A stretch of 64,000 nt of DNA from Streptomyces sp. NBC_01142 (GTDB taxonomy: Bacteria; Actinomycetota; Actinomycetes; Streptomycetales; Streptomycetaceae): contig NZ_JAPEOR010000001.1 of NCBI RefSeq assembly GCF_026341125.1, positions 1,674,001-1,738,000 on the forward strand. Direction: 5' to 3'. Position numbers and translations under genes: made by a program. Of the stretch, positions 17,652 to 26,035 are shown piece after piece (the first letter of the stretch is position 1; each line of letters opens with the position of its first letter). The notes beneath the pieces are model-generated. The model did no database searches and had not been told where the DNA came from. It saw only the letters and a list, made by a program, of their open reading frames with translations.

Positions 17652-17762
17652 TCCCCGGTCTTTCAAGGCCCCGGCCATCGCCTATGCTTGGGGCTGCTTC
17701 GAAGGGGCCTCGACCGGCCCGTCGAGGCTATTCAGTCGTGCTGTGAAGGAGGGTTGGGAGCC

Positions 17763-18275
17763 ATGCACTGCCCCTTCTGCAGGCACCCCGACAGCCGCGT
17801 CGTCGACAGTCGCACCACCGACGACGGAACGTCGATCAGGCGTCGCCGGCAGTGCCCCGACTGCTCCCGTCGCTTCACGACGGTGGAAACCGCCTCGCTG
17901 ATGGTGATCAAGCGCAGCGGAGTGACCGAACCCTTCAGCCGTACCAAGGTCATCTCCGGCGTGCGCAAGGCGTGCCAGGGGCGGCCGGTCACCGAGGACG
18001 CCCTCGCCAAGCTCGGCCAGCGGGTCGAGGAGGCGGTGCGCGCCACCGGCAGCGCCGAGCTGACCACCCATGACGTGGGTCTGGCCATACTCGGCCCCCT
18101 GCAGGAACTCGACCTCGTCGCCTACCTGCGCTTCGCGTCCGTGTACCGGGCGTTCGATTCACTCGAAGACTTCGAGGCCGCCATCGCGGAGCTCCGCGAG
18201 CAGCGGCCTCCCGCAGAGGAATGCGGGACCGGCGAGACCCATCAGGTCCCCGTTCCCGCCACCGCCGCCGACTGA
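17763..18275 (+). CDS. nrdR: NrdR, ATP/dATP-sensing repressor of ribonucleotide reductase genes
   Basis: 170 residues; GAAGGAGG lies 10 bases before the ATG. The N-terminal zinc ribbon is [17 protein letters not shown] ... CPDCSRRF (four cysteines) and the ATP-cone domain spans about residues 46-136, with VIKRSG and KACQGRPV. NrdR binds NrdR boxes when loaded with nucleotides and represses nrd operons. The gene shares a direction with nrdJ 170 bases downstream, the classical nrdRJ operon of Streptomyces. The C-terminal 25 residues after the cone are a variable tail. Confidence 0.97.
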   Translation: MHCPFCRHPDSRVVDSRTTDDGTSIRRRRQCPDCSRRFTTVETASLMVIKRSGVTEPFSRTKVISGVRKACQGRPVTEDALAKLGQRVEEAVRATGSAELTTHDVGLAILGPLQELDLVAYLRFASVYRAFDSLEDFEAAIAELREQRPPAEECGTGETHQVPVPATAAD

Positions 18276-18445
18276 GCGACACCGGCTGAGCGGATCGGGC
18301 CCGCCCCGTCGGCCCGCCGGTCGTCAGCAGGGCGGCAAAAGACCTGTCACGGGCGCTGTACGCGGCGCCCGGGCATCAGACACAGACTGTGCCACGGGAA
18401 GATCTGGGCACTTCAGGGCGTTTTTGCCCATGTATGGGAGGCGGC

Positions 18446-21331
18446 ATGACCGAGACGACGAGCGGCCCGGCACGAGGTTCCCGCGCCAAGGGATCCAAGG
18501 CGAGCAAGGGCCTGCGTATCGAGCGAATCCACACGACCCCCGGCGTGCATCCGTACGACGAGGTGGTCTGGGAGCGCCGTGACGTCGTCATGACCAATTG
18601 GCGCGACGGCTCGGTCAACTTCGAGCAGCGTGGCGTCGAGTTCCCCGACTTCTGGTCGGTGAACGCGGTCAACATCGTCACCAGCAAGTACTTCCGCGGG
18701 GCCGTCGGCACCCCGCAGCGCGAGACCGGTCTCAAGCAGCTCATCGACCGGATTGTGAAGACGTACCGGAAGGCCGGTGAGGACTACAACTACTTCGCCT
18801 CGCCCGCCGACGCCGAGATCTTCGAGCACGAGCTGGCGTACGCCCTCCTGCACCAGATCTTCAGTTTCAACTCGCCGGTGTGGTTCAACGTGGGCACGCC
18901 CCAGCCGCAGCAGGTCTCCGCCTGCTTCATCCTGGCCGTCGACGACTCCATGGAGTCGATCCTCGACTGGTACAAGGAAGAGGGCATGATCTTCAAGGGC
19001 GGCTCCGGTGCCGGCCTGAACCTCTCCCGTATCCGCTCCTCCAAGGAGTTGCTCTCCTCCGGCGGCAACGCGTCGGGCCCGGTCTCCTTCATGCGCGGTG
19101 CCGACGCGTCTGCAGGAACGATCAAGTCGGGCGGCGCCACCCGCCGCGCGGCAAAGATGGTCATCCTCGACGTAGACCACCCCGACATCGAGAACTTCAT
19201 CGAGACCAAGGTGAAGGAAGAGGAGAAGATCCGCGCCCTGCGTGACGCGGGCTTCGACATGGACCTGGGCGGCGACGACATCACGTCCGTCCAGTACCAG
19301 AACGCCAACAACTCGGTCCGGGTGAATGACGAGTTCATGAAGGCCGTCGAGTCCGGCGGCAAGTTCGGACTGCGCGCCCGGATGACCGGCGACGTCATCG
19401 AAGAGGTCGAGGCCAAGTCCCTCTTCCGCAAGATGGCCGAGGCCGCCTGGGCCTGCGCCGACCCCGGCATTCAGTACGACGACACCATCAACCACTGGCA
19501 CACCTGCCCGGAGTCCGGCCGGATCAACGGCTCGAACCCGTGCAGCGAGTACATGCACCTGGACAACACCTCGTGCAACCTGGCCTCGCTGAACCTGATG
19601 AAGTTCCTCAAGGACGACAGCGAGGGCCACCAGTCCTTCGAGGTCGAGCGCTTCGCCAAGGTCGTCGAGCTGGTCATCACCGCGATGGACATCTCGATCT
19701 GTTTCGCGGACTTCCCGACCCAGAAGATCGGCGAGAACACCCGCGCCTACCGTCAGCTGGGCATCGGCTACGCCAACCTCGGCGCCCTGCTGATGGCCAC
19801 AGGTCACGCCTACGACTCCGACGGCGGCCGCGCGCTCGCCGGCGCCATCACCTCCCTGATGACCGGCACGTCGTACCGGCGCTCCGCCGAGCTTGCCGCG
19901 GTTGTCGGTCCGTACGACGGCTACGCCCGCAACGCCGAGCCGCACCAGCGCGTGATGAAGCAGCACGCCGATGCCAACGCCGTGGCCGTCCACGTGGACG
20001 ACCTGGACAGCCCGGTCTGGGCCGCCGCCACTGAGGCCTGGCAGGACGTCATCCGCCTCGGCGCCAAGAACGGCTTCCGCAACGCCCAGGCCTCGGTCAT
20101 CGCGCCCACCGGCACCATCGGTCTCGCGATGTCCTGCGACACCACCGGCCTCGAGCCCGACCTTGCCCTGGTCAAGTTCAAGAAGCTGGTCGGCGGCGGC
20201 TCGATGCAGATCGTCAACGGCACCGTCCCGCAGGCCCTGCGCCGGCTGGGCTACCAGGAGGAGCAGATCGAGGCGATCGTCGCCCACATCGCCGACCACG
20301 GCAATGTGATCGACGCCCCCGGTCTGAAGACCGAGCACTACGAGGTCTTCGACTGCGCCATGGGTGAGCGCTCCATCTCCGCGATGGGCCACGTCCGCAT
20401 GATGGCGGCCATTCAGCCGTGGATCTCCGGTGCGCTGTCCAAGACGGTGAACCTGCCGGAGACCGCCACCGTCGAGGACGTCGAGGAGGTCTACTTCAAG
20501 GCGTGGAAGATGGGTGTCAAGGCGCTCGCGATCTACCGCGACAACTGCAAGGTCGGCCAGCCCCTCTCCGCGAAGAAGAAGGAAGCGGAGAAGGCCGAGG
20601 TCACCGAGAAGGCCGAGGAGACGATCCGGGCCGCGGTCGAGAAGGTCGTCGAGTACCGTCCCGTCCGCAAGCGCCTCCCGAAGGGCCGTCCCGGCATCAC
20701 CACCTCCTTCACCGTGGGCGGCGCCGAGGGCTACATGACCGCCAACTCGTACCCGGACGACGGTCTCGGCGAGGTCTTCCTGAAGATGTCGAAGCAGGGC
20801 TCCACCCTCGCGGGCATGATGGACGCCTTCTCCATCGCCGTATCGGTGGGTCTGCAGTACGGCGTCCCGCTGGAGACGTACGTCTCGAAGTTCACCAACA
20901 TGCGCTTCGAGCCGGCCGGTATGACGGACGACCCGGACGTGCGGATGGCGCAGTCGATCGTCGACTACATCTTCCGCCGCCTGGCGCTGGACTTCCTGCC
21001 CTTCGAGACGCGCTCGGCGCTCGGCATTCACTCGGCCGAAGAGCGCCAGCGGCACCTGGAGACGGGTTCGTACGAGCCCTCCGACGACGAGATGGACGTC
21101 GAGGGCCTGGCCCAGTCTGCGCCTCGTCAGCAGGAGCCCCTGAAGGCCGTCGTCGCCCCCAAGGCGGAGGTTCCGGCTCCGAAGCAGGCGCACACCTCGG
21201 CGGAGCTTGTCGAGATGCAGCTGGGCATCAGCGCGGACGCTCCGCTGTGCTTCTCCTGCGGGACGAAGATGCAGCGGGCCGGCTCCTGCTACATCTGCGA
21301 AGGATGCGGCTCGACCAGCGGCTGCAGCTGA
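18446..21331 (+). CDS. nrdJ: Adenosylcobalamin-dependent (class II) ribonucleotide reductase
   Basis: 961 residues; the ATG at 18446 is preferred because GGGAGG lies 4-5 bases upstream. Reduces ribonucleotides to deoxyribonucleotides without oxygen. Motifs: NSPVWFNVG, AGLNLSRIR, NGSNPCSEYMHLDNTSCNLASLN (active-site Cys and Asn/Glu region, read in parts) and APTGTIGLAMSCDTTGLEPD near the end of the barrel. The C-terminal zinc-like motif CFSCGTKM ... CYICEGCGSTSGC provides the redox-active cysteines. A Lys/Glu-rich insertion (about 710-735) separates the barrel from the C-terminal region. Co-transcribed with nrdR; a terminator follows. Confidence 0.97.
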   Translation: MTETTSGPARGSRAKGSKASKGLRIERIHTTPGVHPYDEVVWERRDVVMTNWRDGSVNFEQRGVEFPDFWSVNAVNIVTSKYFRGAVGTPQRETGLKQLIDRIVKTYRKAGEDYNYFASPADAEIFEHELAYALLHQIFSFNSPVWFNVGTPQPQQVSACFILAVDDSMESILDWYKEEGMIFKGGSGAGLNLSRIRSSKELLSSGGNASGPVSFMRGADASAGTIKSGGATRRAAKMVILDVDHPDIENFIETKVKEEEKIRALRDAGFDMDLGGDDITSVQYQNANNSVRVNDEFMKAVESGGKFGLRARMTGDVIEEVEAKSLFRKMAEAAWACADPGIQYDDTINHWHTCPESGRINGSNPCSEYMHLDNTSCNLASLNLMKFLKDDSEGHQSFEVERFAKVVELVITAMDISICFADFPTQKIGENTRAYRQLGIGYANLGALLMATGHAYDSDGGRALAGAITSLMTGTSYRRSAELAAVVGPYDGYARNAEPHQRVMKQHADANAVAVHVDDLDSPVWAAATEAWQDVIRLGAKNGFRNAQASVIAPTGTIGLAMSCDTTGLEPDLALVKFKKLVGGGSMQIVNGTVPQALRRLGYQEEQIEAIVAHIADHGNVIDAPGLKTEHYEVFDCAMGERSISAMGHVRMMAAIQPWISGALSKTVNLPETATVEDVEEVYFKAWKMGVKALAIYRDNCKVGQPLSAKKKEAEKAEVTEKAEETIRAAVEKVVEYRPVRKRLPKGRPGITTSFTVGGAEGYMTANSYPDDGLGEVFLKMSKQGSTLAGMMDAFSIAVSVGLQYGVPLETYVSKFTNMRFEPAGMTDDPDVRMAQSIVDYIFRRLALDFLPFETRSALGIHSAEERQRHLETGSYEPSDDEMDVEGLAQSAPRQQEPLKAVVAPKAEVPAPKQAHTSAELVEMQLGISADAPLCFSCGTKMQRAGSCYICEGCGSTSGCS

Positions 21332-21447
21332 AACTGAGCGCCCCTTGGGCGTGAAGTAACTGCTCGGAGTGGGGAGTCGGCGAAACGCCGGCTCCCCACT
21401 CGGCAGCCATGGCTATCGGGGCTTCATGTCGCCCGGTTCCCCCAGCG
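21332..21447. repeat. Diverged direct repeat, copy A (terminator plus SnoaL gene end)
   Basis: This segment runs from just after the nrdJ stop (AACTGA ... TGGGCGTGAAG) through the terminator hairpin into the last codons of the SnoaL-like gene (GTTCCCCCAGC). It is repeated, diverged, at 21986-22097. Shared blocks include GGGCGTGAAG, the GGGGAG-CGGC hairpin arms, GCCGGCTCCCC and GTTCCCCCAGC, in the same order and spacing within a few bases. Confidence 0.7.
21368..21400. terminator. Bidirectional terminator after nrdJ and the SnoaL-like gene
   Basis: Inverted repeat AGTGGGGAGTCGGCG, loop AAA, CGCCGGCTCCCCACT, with one G-T mismatch. Lies between two convergent genes. Confidence 0.75.
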
Positions 21448-21832
21448 TTCTGGCTATCAGGTCGGTATCGCAGTATTCGGTCAGTGCTTGCAGTTTTCCG
21501 TCTTTGATCTGGCAAACCCAGCAGTACGTGTTGTTGTAGGGCTTCCCGTCCACGGTTGTGGCGCGGCCGCTGCACTCAACCACCACGTAGTCGTCGGCGG
21601 CGATGAAGCGTTGTGGGGTGTTCGTGTATCTGTCTGTGAACTGGGCGAGCAGTGGACGAAAGAGCTCGTCGAGGACGGCCTGTTTGCCTTCGTAAGTTCC
21701 GGACCACTTCGTCGTGCCGATGATCGTCCAGCGAAAATCGTCGGCGAGACTCTCGGCGAGTGGGCGGCCGTCTCCCTTCACCAGCGCGGCGAAGATGCGC
21801 CGCATCAGTCGTGTGCCCTCGGTATCGCTCAT
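21413..21832 (-). CDS. SnoaL-like/NTF2-fold protein of unknown function
   Basis: 139 residues; start at 21832 has GGAG upstream. Small cone-shaped NTF2-like proteins often bind hydrophobic ligands or act as isomerases. Visible features: MSDTEGTRLMRRIFAALVKGDGRPLAESLADDFRWTIIG in pieces (helix plus first strand), GTYEGKQAVLDELFRPL, and VVVECSGRATTVDGKPYNNTY (strand pair), the SnoaL-like pattern. No catalytic assignment is possible. The gene is flanked by two copies of a terminator/gene-end repeat, suggesting it was left over from a local duplication or arrived as a small insertion between nrdJ and terD. Confidence 0.75.
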   Translation of the reverse strand: MSDTEGTRLMRRIFAALVKGDGRPLAESLADDFRWTIIGTTKWSGTYEGKQAVLDELFRPLLAQFTDRYTNTPQRFIAADDYVVVECSGRATTVDGKPYNNTYCWVCQIKDGKLQALTEYCDTDLIARTLGEPGDMKPR

Positions 21833-21985
21833 GGCTGCTCCGTCGCTTCGCGCCTCAAGTCCGGCCTGCCATTCAACAGGCCGGGGTGCTGTCTCGGGCG
21901 GCGTTCGCTGCGACAGGCCGAGCAGAATGACCGAGCCGTAGGGCGAGGAATGGAGCACGTCCGGAACGAGTGCTCTCCGCCAGTA

Positions 21986-22097
21986 AACTGACCTCCCCTC
22001 GGGCGTGAAGCAGCGGTCGCGGCGGGGAGCCGGCGGAATGCCGGCTCCCCGTTCTGCTGTCGACTGCCGGCGCTTCGCGTCGCCGCGTTCCCCCAGC
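21986..22097. repeat. Diverged direct repeat, copy B (terminator plus remnant gene end)
   Basis: Second copy of the 21332-21447 segment. After the hairpin, the minus strand still reads LGERGDAKRR in the frame that matches LGEPGDMKPR of the intact SnoaL-like protein, and then joins directly to the terD-like 3' end. It is the tail of a lost second gene copy or a duplicated 3' flank. Confidence 0.6.
22025..22051 (-). terminator. Terminator downstream of the TerD-like gene
   Basis: Inverted repeat GGGGAGCCGGC, loop GGAAT, GCCGGCTCCCC. It is the counterpart of the nrdJ terminator in the repeat copy. Confidence 0.75.
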
Positions 22098-22108
22098 TTC
22101 CCGCGTGC

Positions 22109-22639
22109 TCAGTAAGTACTGCTGCCCATCACCGCGACGAAGGCCTGCGGGTCGGCGTCGAATCCGCGGACGATCTCACGGAATTCCCACTCGCCCGCCC
22201 CGCTCCGGGTGAACTCGCCGACGACCGCGGCGGTCGATCCGGAGACACTGGCGAAGTCGTACTGCGCCAGCTCCGTGTGCCCCTCAAGAACCCGCACGAG
22301 GGTGTTCCCTATGTCGCCGAACACTTTCCGGCCGTCCCGCTGTTGGATGACCACGCCCACGACGACCCGCCCGTAGGCGGTCGCCAGCCGGTCGAACTCC
22401 AAGGTCATGACCTCGTCGGAGCCGAAGCCCTGACCGGTACGGCTGTCCCTGGTCAGGATGATGGTGCCGTCGGGCGAACGGCTGTCGAAGTGCACGACGT
22501 ACGAGGGCTCGCCCTGAGGGGCGTCCGCCTGGTACGTCGCGGCGACGATGTCGAGATCATGGGCCGACTCGCCCAGGGGGCTGGGATCCCACCTGAGTGT
22601 CACCTCGGCCTTCCGGACCCCCTTGTTGATACTGCTCAC
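22109..22639 (-). CDS. TerD-family protein
   Basis: 176 residues from a GTG preceded by GGGGAAT. TerD proteins bind calcium and are linked to tellurite resistance, phage inhibition and, in Streptomyces, to development. Seen here: DLDIVAATYQ, VVHFDSRSPDGTIILTRDSR, TGQGFGSDEVMTLEFDRL and GVVIQQRDGRKVFGDIGNT, the usual TerD order with acidic residues that could coordinate calcium. It stands alone, not with terABCZEF genes, so its role is probably regulatory or stress related rather than metal resistance. It is followed by the DUF1152 gene upstream in the same direction. Confidence 0.85.
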   Translation of the reverse strand: MSSINKGVRKAEVTLRWDPSPLGESAHDLDIVAATYQADAPQGEPSYVVHFDSRSPDGTIILTRDSRTGQGFGSDEVMTLEFDRLATAYGRVVVGVVIQQRDGRKVFGDIGNTLVRVLEGHTELAQYDFASVSGSTAAVVGEFTRSGAGEWEFREIVRGFDADPQAFVAVMGSSTY

Positions 22640-22739
22640 CGGATTCCCCTTCCCCGTACTGGCGCAACTGCCGGGTGTTTCAGGTTGGTTGCCCATGTTG
22701 CCACGTTCACACTTCCGCACCTCGGGATGTGGCGTCCGC

Positions 22740-23699
22740 TCAGTGCGGGATACGGCGCGGCGGCCGCTGCCGTACGACCTCGTCGCGAAAGGCCTCGATC
22801 GCGCTGCTGACCTGGCGGATCAGGTGTGTGTTCTCGATCCGGTCCAGATACAGGCAGCGGCGCGCCAGGCCCTCGAGTTCGAAGGCGAAGTAGATCGACA
22901 TCAGCGGGTTGATGAAGAGCTCGCTGCCGCGGGTGCGGGAGGTGAACTGGACATCTCCGAAGGCACCCTGGACCGCGGCGGCTATGGAGCCGTTCACGAT
23001 GCTGGGATGGTCAGGGGTGTGCGCCTGGGCGTGTGCCACCGCGTCGAGGAACAGGGCGCCCTCCCGCGTCGTACGCGGCACGGAGAAGGCACCGAGATAT
23101 GCGCCGTCGGCCTCGAGCGCGGCGATGTTCTCCAGGACGAGGCCGTGGCTCACTCCGTGGTGGGCGTCGACCCCGAAGCCGAGGGAGAGGACCAGGCGCT
23201 GCGACATGTCGATCCCATGGAGCGCGGCCACGCTGGTCATGTCCTCCTCAGGTGTGCCCAGCCCGGATTCGTCGCCCCGCATGAGGATGTCCGTGCCGCC
23301 GTCCACGAGGACGACGGCATCGATCTCGTACCGCTCGAGCAGCGCCCGATAGGCGGCGCGCAGCGGCTGTACGCCGACACGCGCGAAGGCGTGGACGGTG
23401 CTCGGGTAGCCATGGAGGGCGAGCCACTGGGCCAGGGTGCGCTCGGGGAAGTACGTCTGGTGGGGCGCCGATTCGGGGGTGATCGCGGCGACGTCGGGCG
23501 CGAGCCATGCCTCCAGGGGCAGCCCTTCGACCGCGCTGAACGAGAGGTTGGCAAGGTGGACTTCCTTGCCCTGGTGGAGGAGGGAGAGGGCCAGAGGCAG
23601 TCCCGCGTACACATCGAACCCGCCCCCCGCGCCGGCGACGAGAATGCGCTCGGCGTTCTCCAGGCGGGCGAAAACAGGGTTGGCGTGCAGCGCGGTCAT
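22740..23699 (-). CDS. DUF1152 family protein
   Basis: About 319 residues. The N-terminal glycine-rich segment AERILVAGAGGGFDVYAG looks like a nucleotide-binding loop. Further conserved-looking pieces are VVLVDGGTDILMRGDESGLG, LSLGFGVDAHHG and PLMSIYFAFELEGLARR. The family is widespread in actinobacteria and archaea without an assigned biochemical function. Two ATG codons (23708 and 23699) start the protein; neither has a clear ribosome site, and the divergent NAT gene starts only 50-60 bases away, so a leaderless message is possible. Confidence 0.8.
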   Translation of the reverse strand: MTALHANPVFARLENAERILVAGAGGGFDVYAGLPLALSLLHQGKEVHLANLSFSAVEGLPLEAWLAPDVAAITPESAPHQTYFPERTLAQWLALHGYPSTVHAFARVGVQPLRAAYRALLERYEIDAVVLVDGGTDILMRGDESGLGTPEEDMTSVAALHGIDMSQRLVLSLGFGVDAHHGVSHGLVLENIAALEADGAYLGAFSVPRTTREGALFLDAVAHAQAHTPDHPSIVNGSIAAAVQGAFGDVQFTSRTRGSELFINPLMSIYFAFELEGLARRCLYLDRIENTHLIRQVSSAIEAFRDEVVRQRPPRRIPH

Positions 23700-23758
23700 G
23701 ACGATCATTGTGCAGGGCCGGGGCCGCGGGCGCCGTCGGCATGTCAGGGGTGGGGACA

Positions 23759-24580
23759 ATGACGTGGAACGGCGCGGAGCTGGATCTGGACGCCTACTTG
23801 TCACGGATCGAGTACGACGGGGAGATCGCGGCGGACGTGGAGACGCTGCGCGCGCTGCAACGGGCGCATGTTGCCGCGATACCTTTCGAGAACCTTGAAG
23901 TGGCACTCGGGCGTGAGGTGCCGCTGGATCTGAAGAGCGTGCAGGCGAAGCTGGTCGGGCGGCGGCGCGGTGGCTATTGCTACGAGCAGAACTCCCTGTT
24001 CGCCGCCGCGCTGGAACGGATCGGATTCACGGTGGCGGCGCGAGGGGCCCGCAACCGTGCGAGCGGCCGTGGAGTGCGACCGGTGACTCATGCAGCCCTT
24101 GTGGTCACGGTCGACGGCCAACCCTGGCTCGCGGACACGGGGTTCGGTGCACTCGGAATCCTGGAGCCGATGCCGTTGCGGGACGGCGTCGAGGTGAGGC
24201 AGGGCGCGTGGACCTATGGGATCGCGCTCGAGGACGAAGGGATTCACGTACTGCGGACGCTCGGTGAGGAAGGGTGGGCCGATCTGTACGCATTCGCTCC
24301 CCAAACACTCTTTCCCGGAGATTTCACGGTCATGAACCACTACAGCTCTTCCCATCCGCAATCGAAGTTCGTCGGGCAGGTCGTGGTGCAGCGACCGGGC
24401 CCCGAGGTGCGTCGCACCCTCGTACGGAGCGAACTCACCGTGTCGCGCGCGGACGGTACGAACGAGCACCGCACGGTCTCGGCGGGTGAGTTGGCAGAGG
24501 TGTTGGAAGGCGTCTTCGGCATCGAACTGGATGCCGCGGATTCCGCGGCGCTGGTACGGATGCACTCCGCCGGAGAGTGA
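23759..24580 (+). CDS. Arylamine N-acetyltransferase (NAT)
   Basis: 273 residues. NATs transfer acetyl groups from acetyl-CoA to arylamines and hydrazines; in actinomycetes related enzymes also form amides in antibiotic pathways. The Cys-His-Asp triad is visible as RRGGYCYEQN, VTHAALVV and LADTGFG. IPFENLEVALGREVPLD is the classical N-terminal NAT motif. Length is normal. The ATG at 23759 aligns the start with the family; an ATG six codons upstream is possible. Not obviously in a biosynthetic cluster here, so general xenobiotic metabolism is likely. Confidence 0.92.
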   Translation: MTWNGAELDLDAYLSRIEYDGEIAADVETLRALQRAHVAAIPFENLEVALGREVPLDLKSVQAKLVGRRRGGYCYEQNSLFAAALERIGFTVAARGARNRASGRGVRPVTHAALVVTVDGQPWLADTGFGALGILEPMPLRDGVEVRQGAWTYGIALEDEGIHVLRTLGEEGWADLYAFAPQTLFPGDFTVMNHYSSSHPQSKFVGQVVVQRPGPEVRRTLVRSELTVSRADGTNEHRTVSAGELAEVLEGVFGIELDAADSAALVRMHSAGE

Positions 24581-24613
24581 CCCGGGCCACTCTCCTGGCC
24601 GTACGATGGCGCG

Positions 24614-25219
24614 GTGCTGGTCAAGTGGATTCGCTGCACCGTGGTGGACCGTCGAGGGTTCGAGCGGGGACAGCGGAAGTGGGCGGGGCTGCTGGGTGAG
24701 CCGGGATTTCGGGGACAGGGCGGTGGGTGGAGCAGGGGGCGGCCGCATGTCGCCCACATCTTCGCGTTCTGGGAGAGCCGGGCTTTCTACGACTCGTTCA
24801 TGGCGCGCTCCCACGCCCGGCTGGCAGCCGGGCAGTCGGGGACATACAAGGATATTCAGGCCAAGTTGTTCGACTATCGCTTCGATGTGAAGACGGGGTT
24901 CGAGCCACGGTTCACGGACGCGGATGTCGTGCGGGTCGCGCACTGCAGGGTGCACGAGGACCGCGTAGAGCACTACGCGCTGATGCAGGAGAAGGTGTGG
25001 AACCCGGCGATGGCCGGGTCGCCCGGAATGCTGCGCGGGGTGTTCGGAGAGGCGCCGGGGAGCGAATTCCTGGTGATGTCGATGTGGCGGTCGGCGGCGG
25101 AGCACGGGAAGTACCGCAGGGAGCGCGTGGAGCGGCTGCTGCTCCGCGCGCAGACCGAGGCGGATGTCGCGGCGCTGGCCGGTGACGTCGTGGAGCTGGA
25201 ACCGTCGTGGACGGTCTGA
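24614..25219 (+). CDS. YdbC/DUF4937-type dimeric alpha-beta barrel protein
   Basis: 201 residues, GTG start without a clear ribosome site; a later start is possible. The N-terminal half (LVKWIRCTVVD, FRGQGGGW, HIFAFWESRAFYDSFM) matches the DUF4937 pattern known from Bacillus YdbC, and the second half (VVRVAHCRVHEDRVEHY, FLVMSMWRSAAEHGKY) repeats a monooxygenase-like ferredoxin fold, so the protein is probably two fused barrel units. Function unknown. 33 bases separate it from the NAT gene. Confidence 0.7.
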   Translation: MLVKWIRCTVVDRRGFERGQRKWAGLLGEPGFRGQGGGWSRGRPHVAHIFAFWESRAFYDSFMARSHARLAAGQSGTYKDIQAKLFDYRFDVKTGFEPRFTDADVVRVAHCRVHEDRVEHYALMQEKVWNPAMAGSPGMLRGVFGEAPGSEFLVMSMWRSAAEHGKYRRERVERLLLRAQTEADVAALAGDVVELEPSWTV

Positions 25220-25363
25220 CCGGGCAGGGGTCCTTGGTGGGCCTCGGTGGCGTCCGTGGCGTCGGTCTTGACCATGTGACCGAGATGATCGGACGGCGAC
25301 CGGGATACCGGATGGCCTCGGGCCGACTGCTCGGCCGAGTCCGGACCGATCTACTGTCGTGAT

Positions 25364-26023
25364 ATGGCACGACCGCGACGCATCGTCCTCGTCCGGCACG
25401 GAGAATCGGCGGGAAACGCTGATGACACGGTGTACGAACGCGAGCCCGACCATGCGCTGCACCTGACCGCGACCGGCTGGTCCCAGGCAGAGGAGACGGG
25501 GGCGCGGTTGCGTGAGCTGTTCGGACGTGAGCGCGTCAGCGTCTATGTCTCGCCCTACCGTCGCACTCATCAGACTCTCCGTGCGTTCGCGCTCGATCCG
25601 CAGCTGGTCAGGGTCAGGGAGGAGCCGCGGCTGCGCGAGCAGGACTGGGGAAACTGGCAGGACAGGGACGACGTAAGGCTGCAGAAGGCCTACCGCGACG
25701 CCTACGGTCACTTCTTCTACCGCTTCGCCCAGGGCGAGTCGGGGGCAGATGTGTATGACCGGGTCGGCGCGTTCCTGGAGAGCCTGTACCGGAGCTTCGA
25801 GGCCCCCGATCACCCGCCGAACGTATTGCTGGTCACGCACGGACTGACGATGCGGTTGTTCTGCATGCGCTGGTTCCACTGGTCGGTGGCGGATGTCGAG
25901 TCCCTGTCCAACCCCGGCAACGCCGAGACCCGGATACTTCAGCTGGGGGAGGACGGGCGCTACACACTGGACCGTCCGTTCGAACGGTGGTGTACCCCTG
26001 AGTCGTACGGCGTCACCGGATAG
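25364..26023 (+). CDS. Histidine phosphatase superfamily protein
   Basis: 219 residues. Phosphoglycerate-mutase-like fold: the phospho-accepting His is in IVLVRHGESAGN, with SPYRRTHQT (second Arg), LREQDWGNWQ, and the partner His in LLVTHGLTMRLFCMRW. Probably a small-molecule phosphatase; substrate not readable. It lies 12 bases before the ADP-ribosylglycohydrolase gene, so the two are very likely co-transcribed. Confidence 0.88.
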   Translation: MARPRRIVLVRHGESAGNADDTVYEREPDHALHLTATGWSQAEETGARLRELFGRERVSVYVSPYRRTHQTLRAFALDPQLVRVREEPRLREQDWGNWQDRDDVRLQKAYRDAYGHFFYRFAQGESGADVYDRVGAFLESLYRSFEAPDHPPNVLLVTHGLTMRLFCMRWFHWSVADVESLSNPGNAETRILQLGEDGRYTLDRPFERWCTPESYGVTG

Positions 26024-26035
26024 AGTGGCAGGAAG

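Noticed and set aside
17641..17762. B12 riboswitch upstream of nrdRJ
   Set aside because: Class II enzymes need B12, but no conserved cobalamin riboswitch blocks are present in the leader.
18413..21193. Very long minus-strand reading frame opposite nrdJ (over 900 codons)
   Set aside because: An antisense frame kept open by GC-rich codons; composition is Leu/Val/Gly/Asp-rich without domains, while the plus strand encodes a complete class II reductase.
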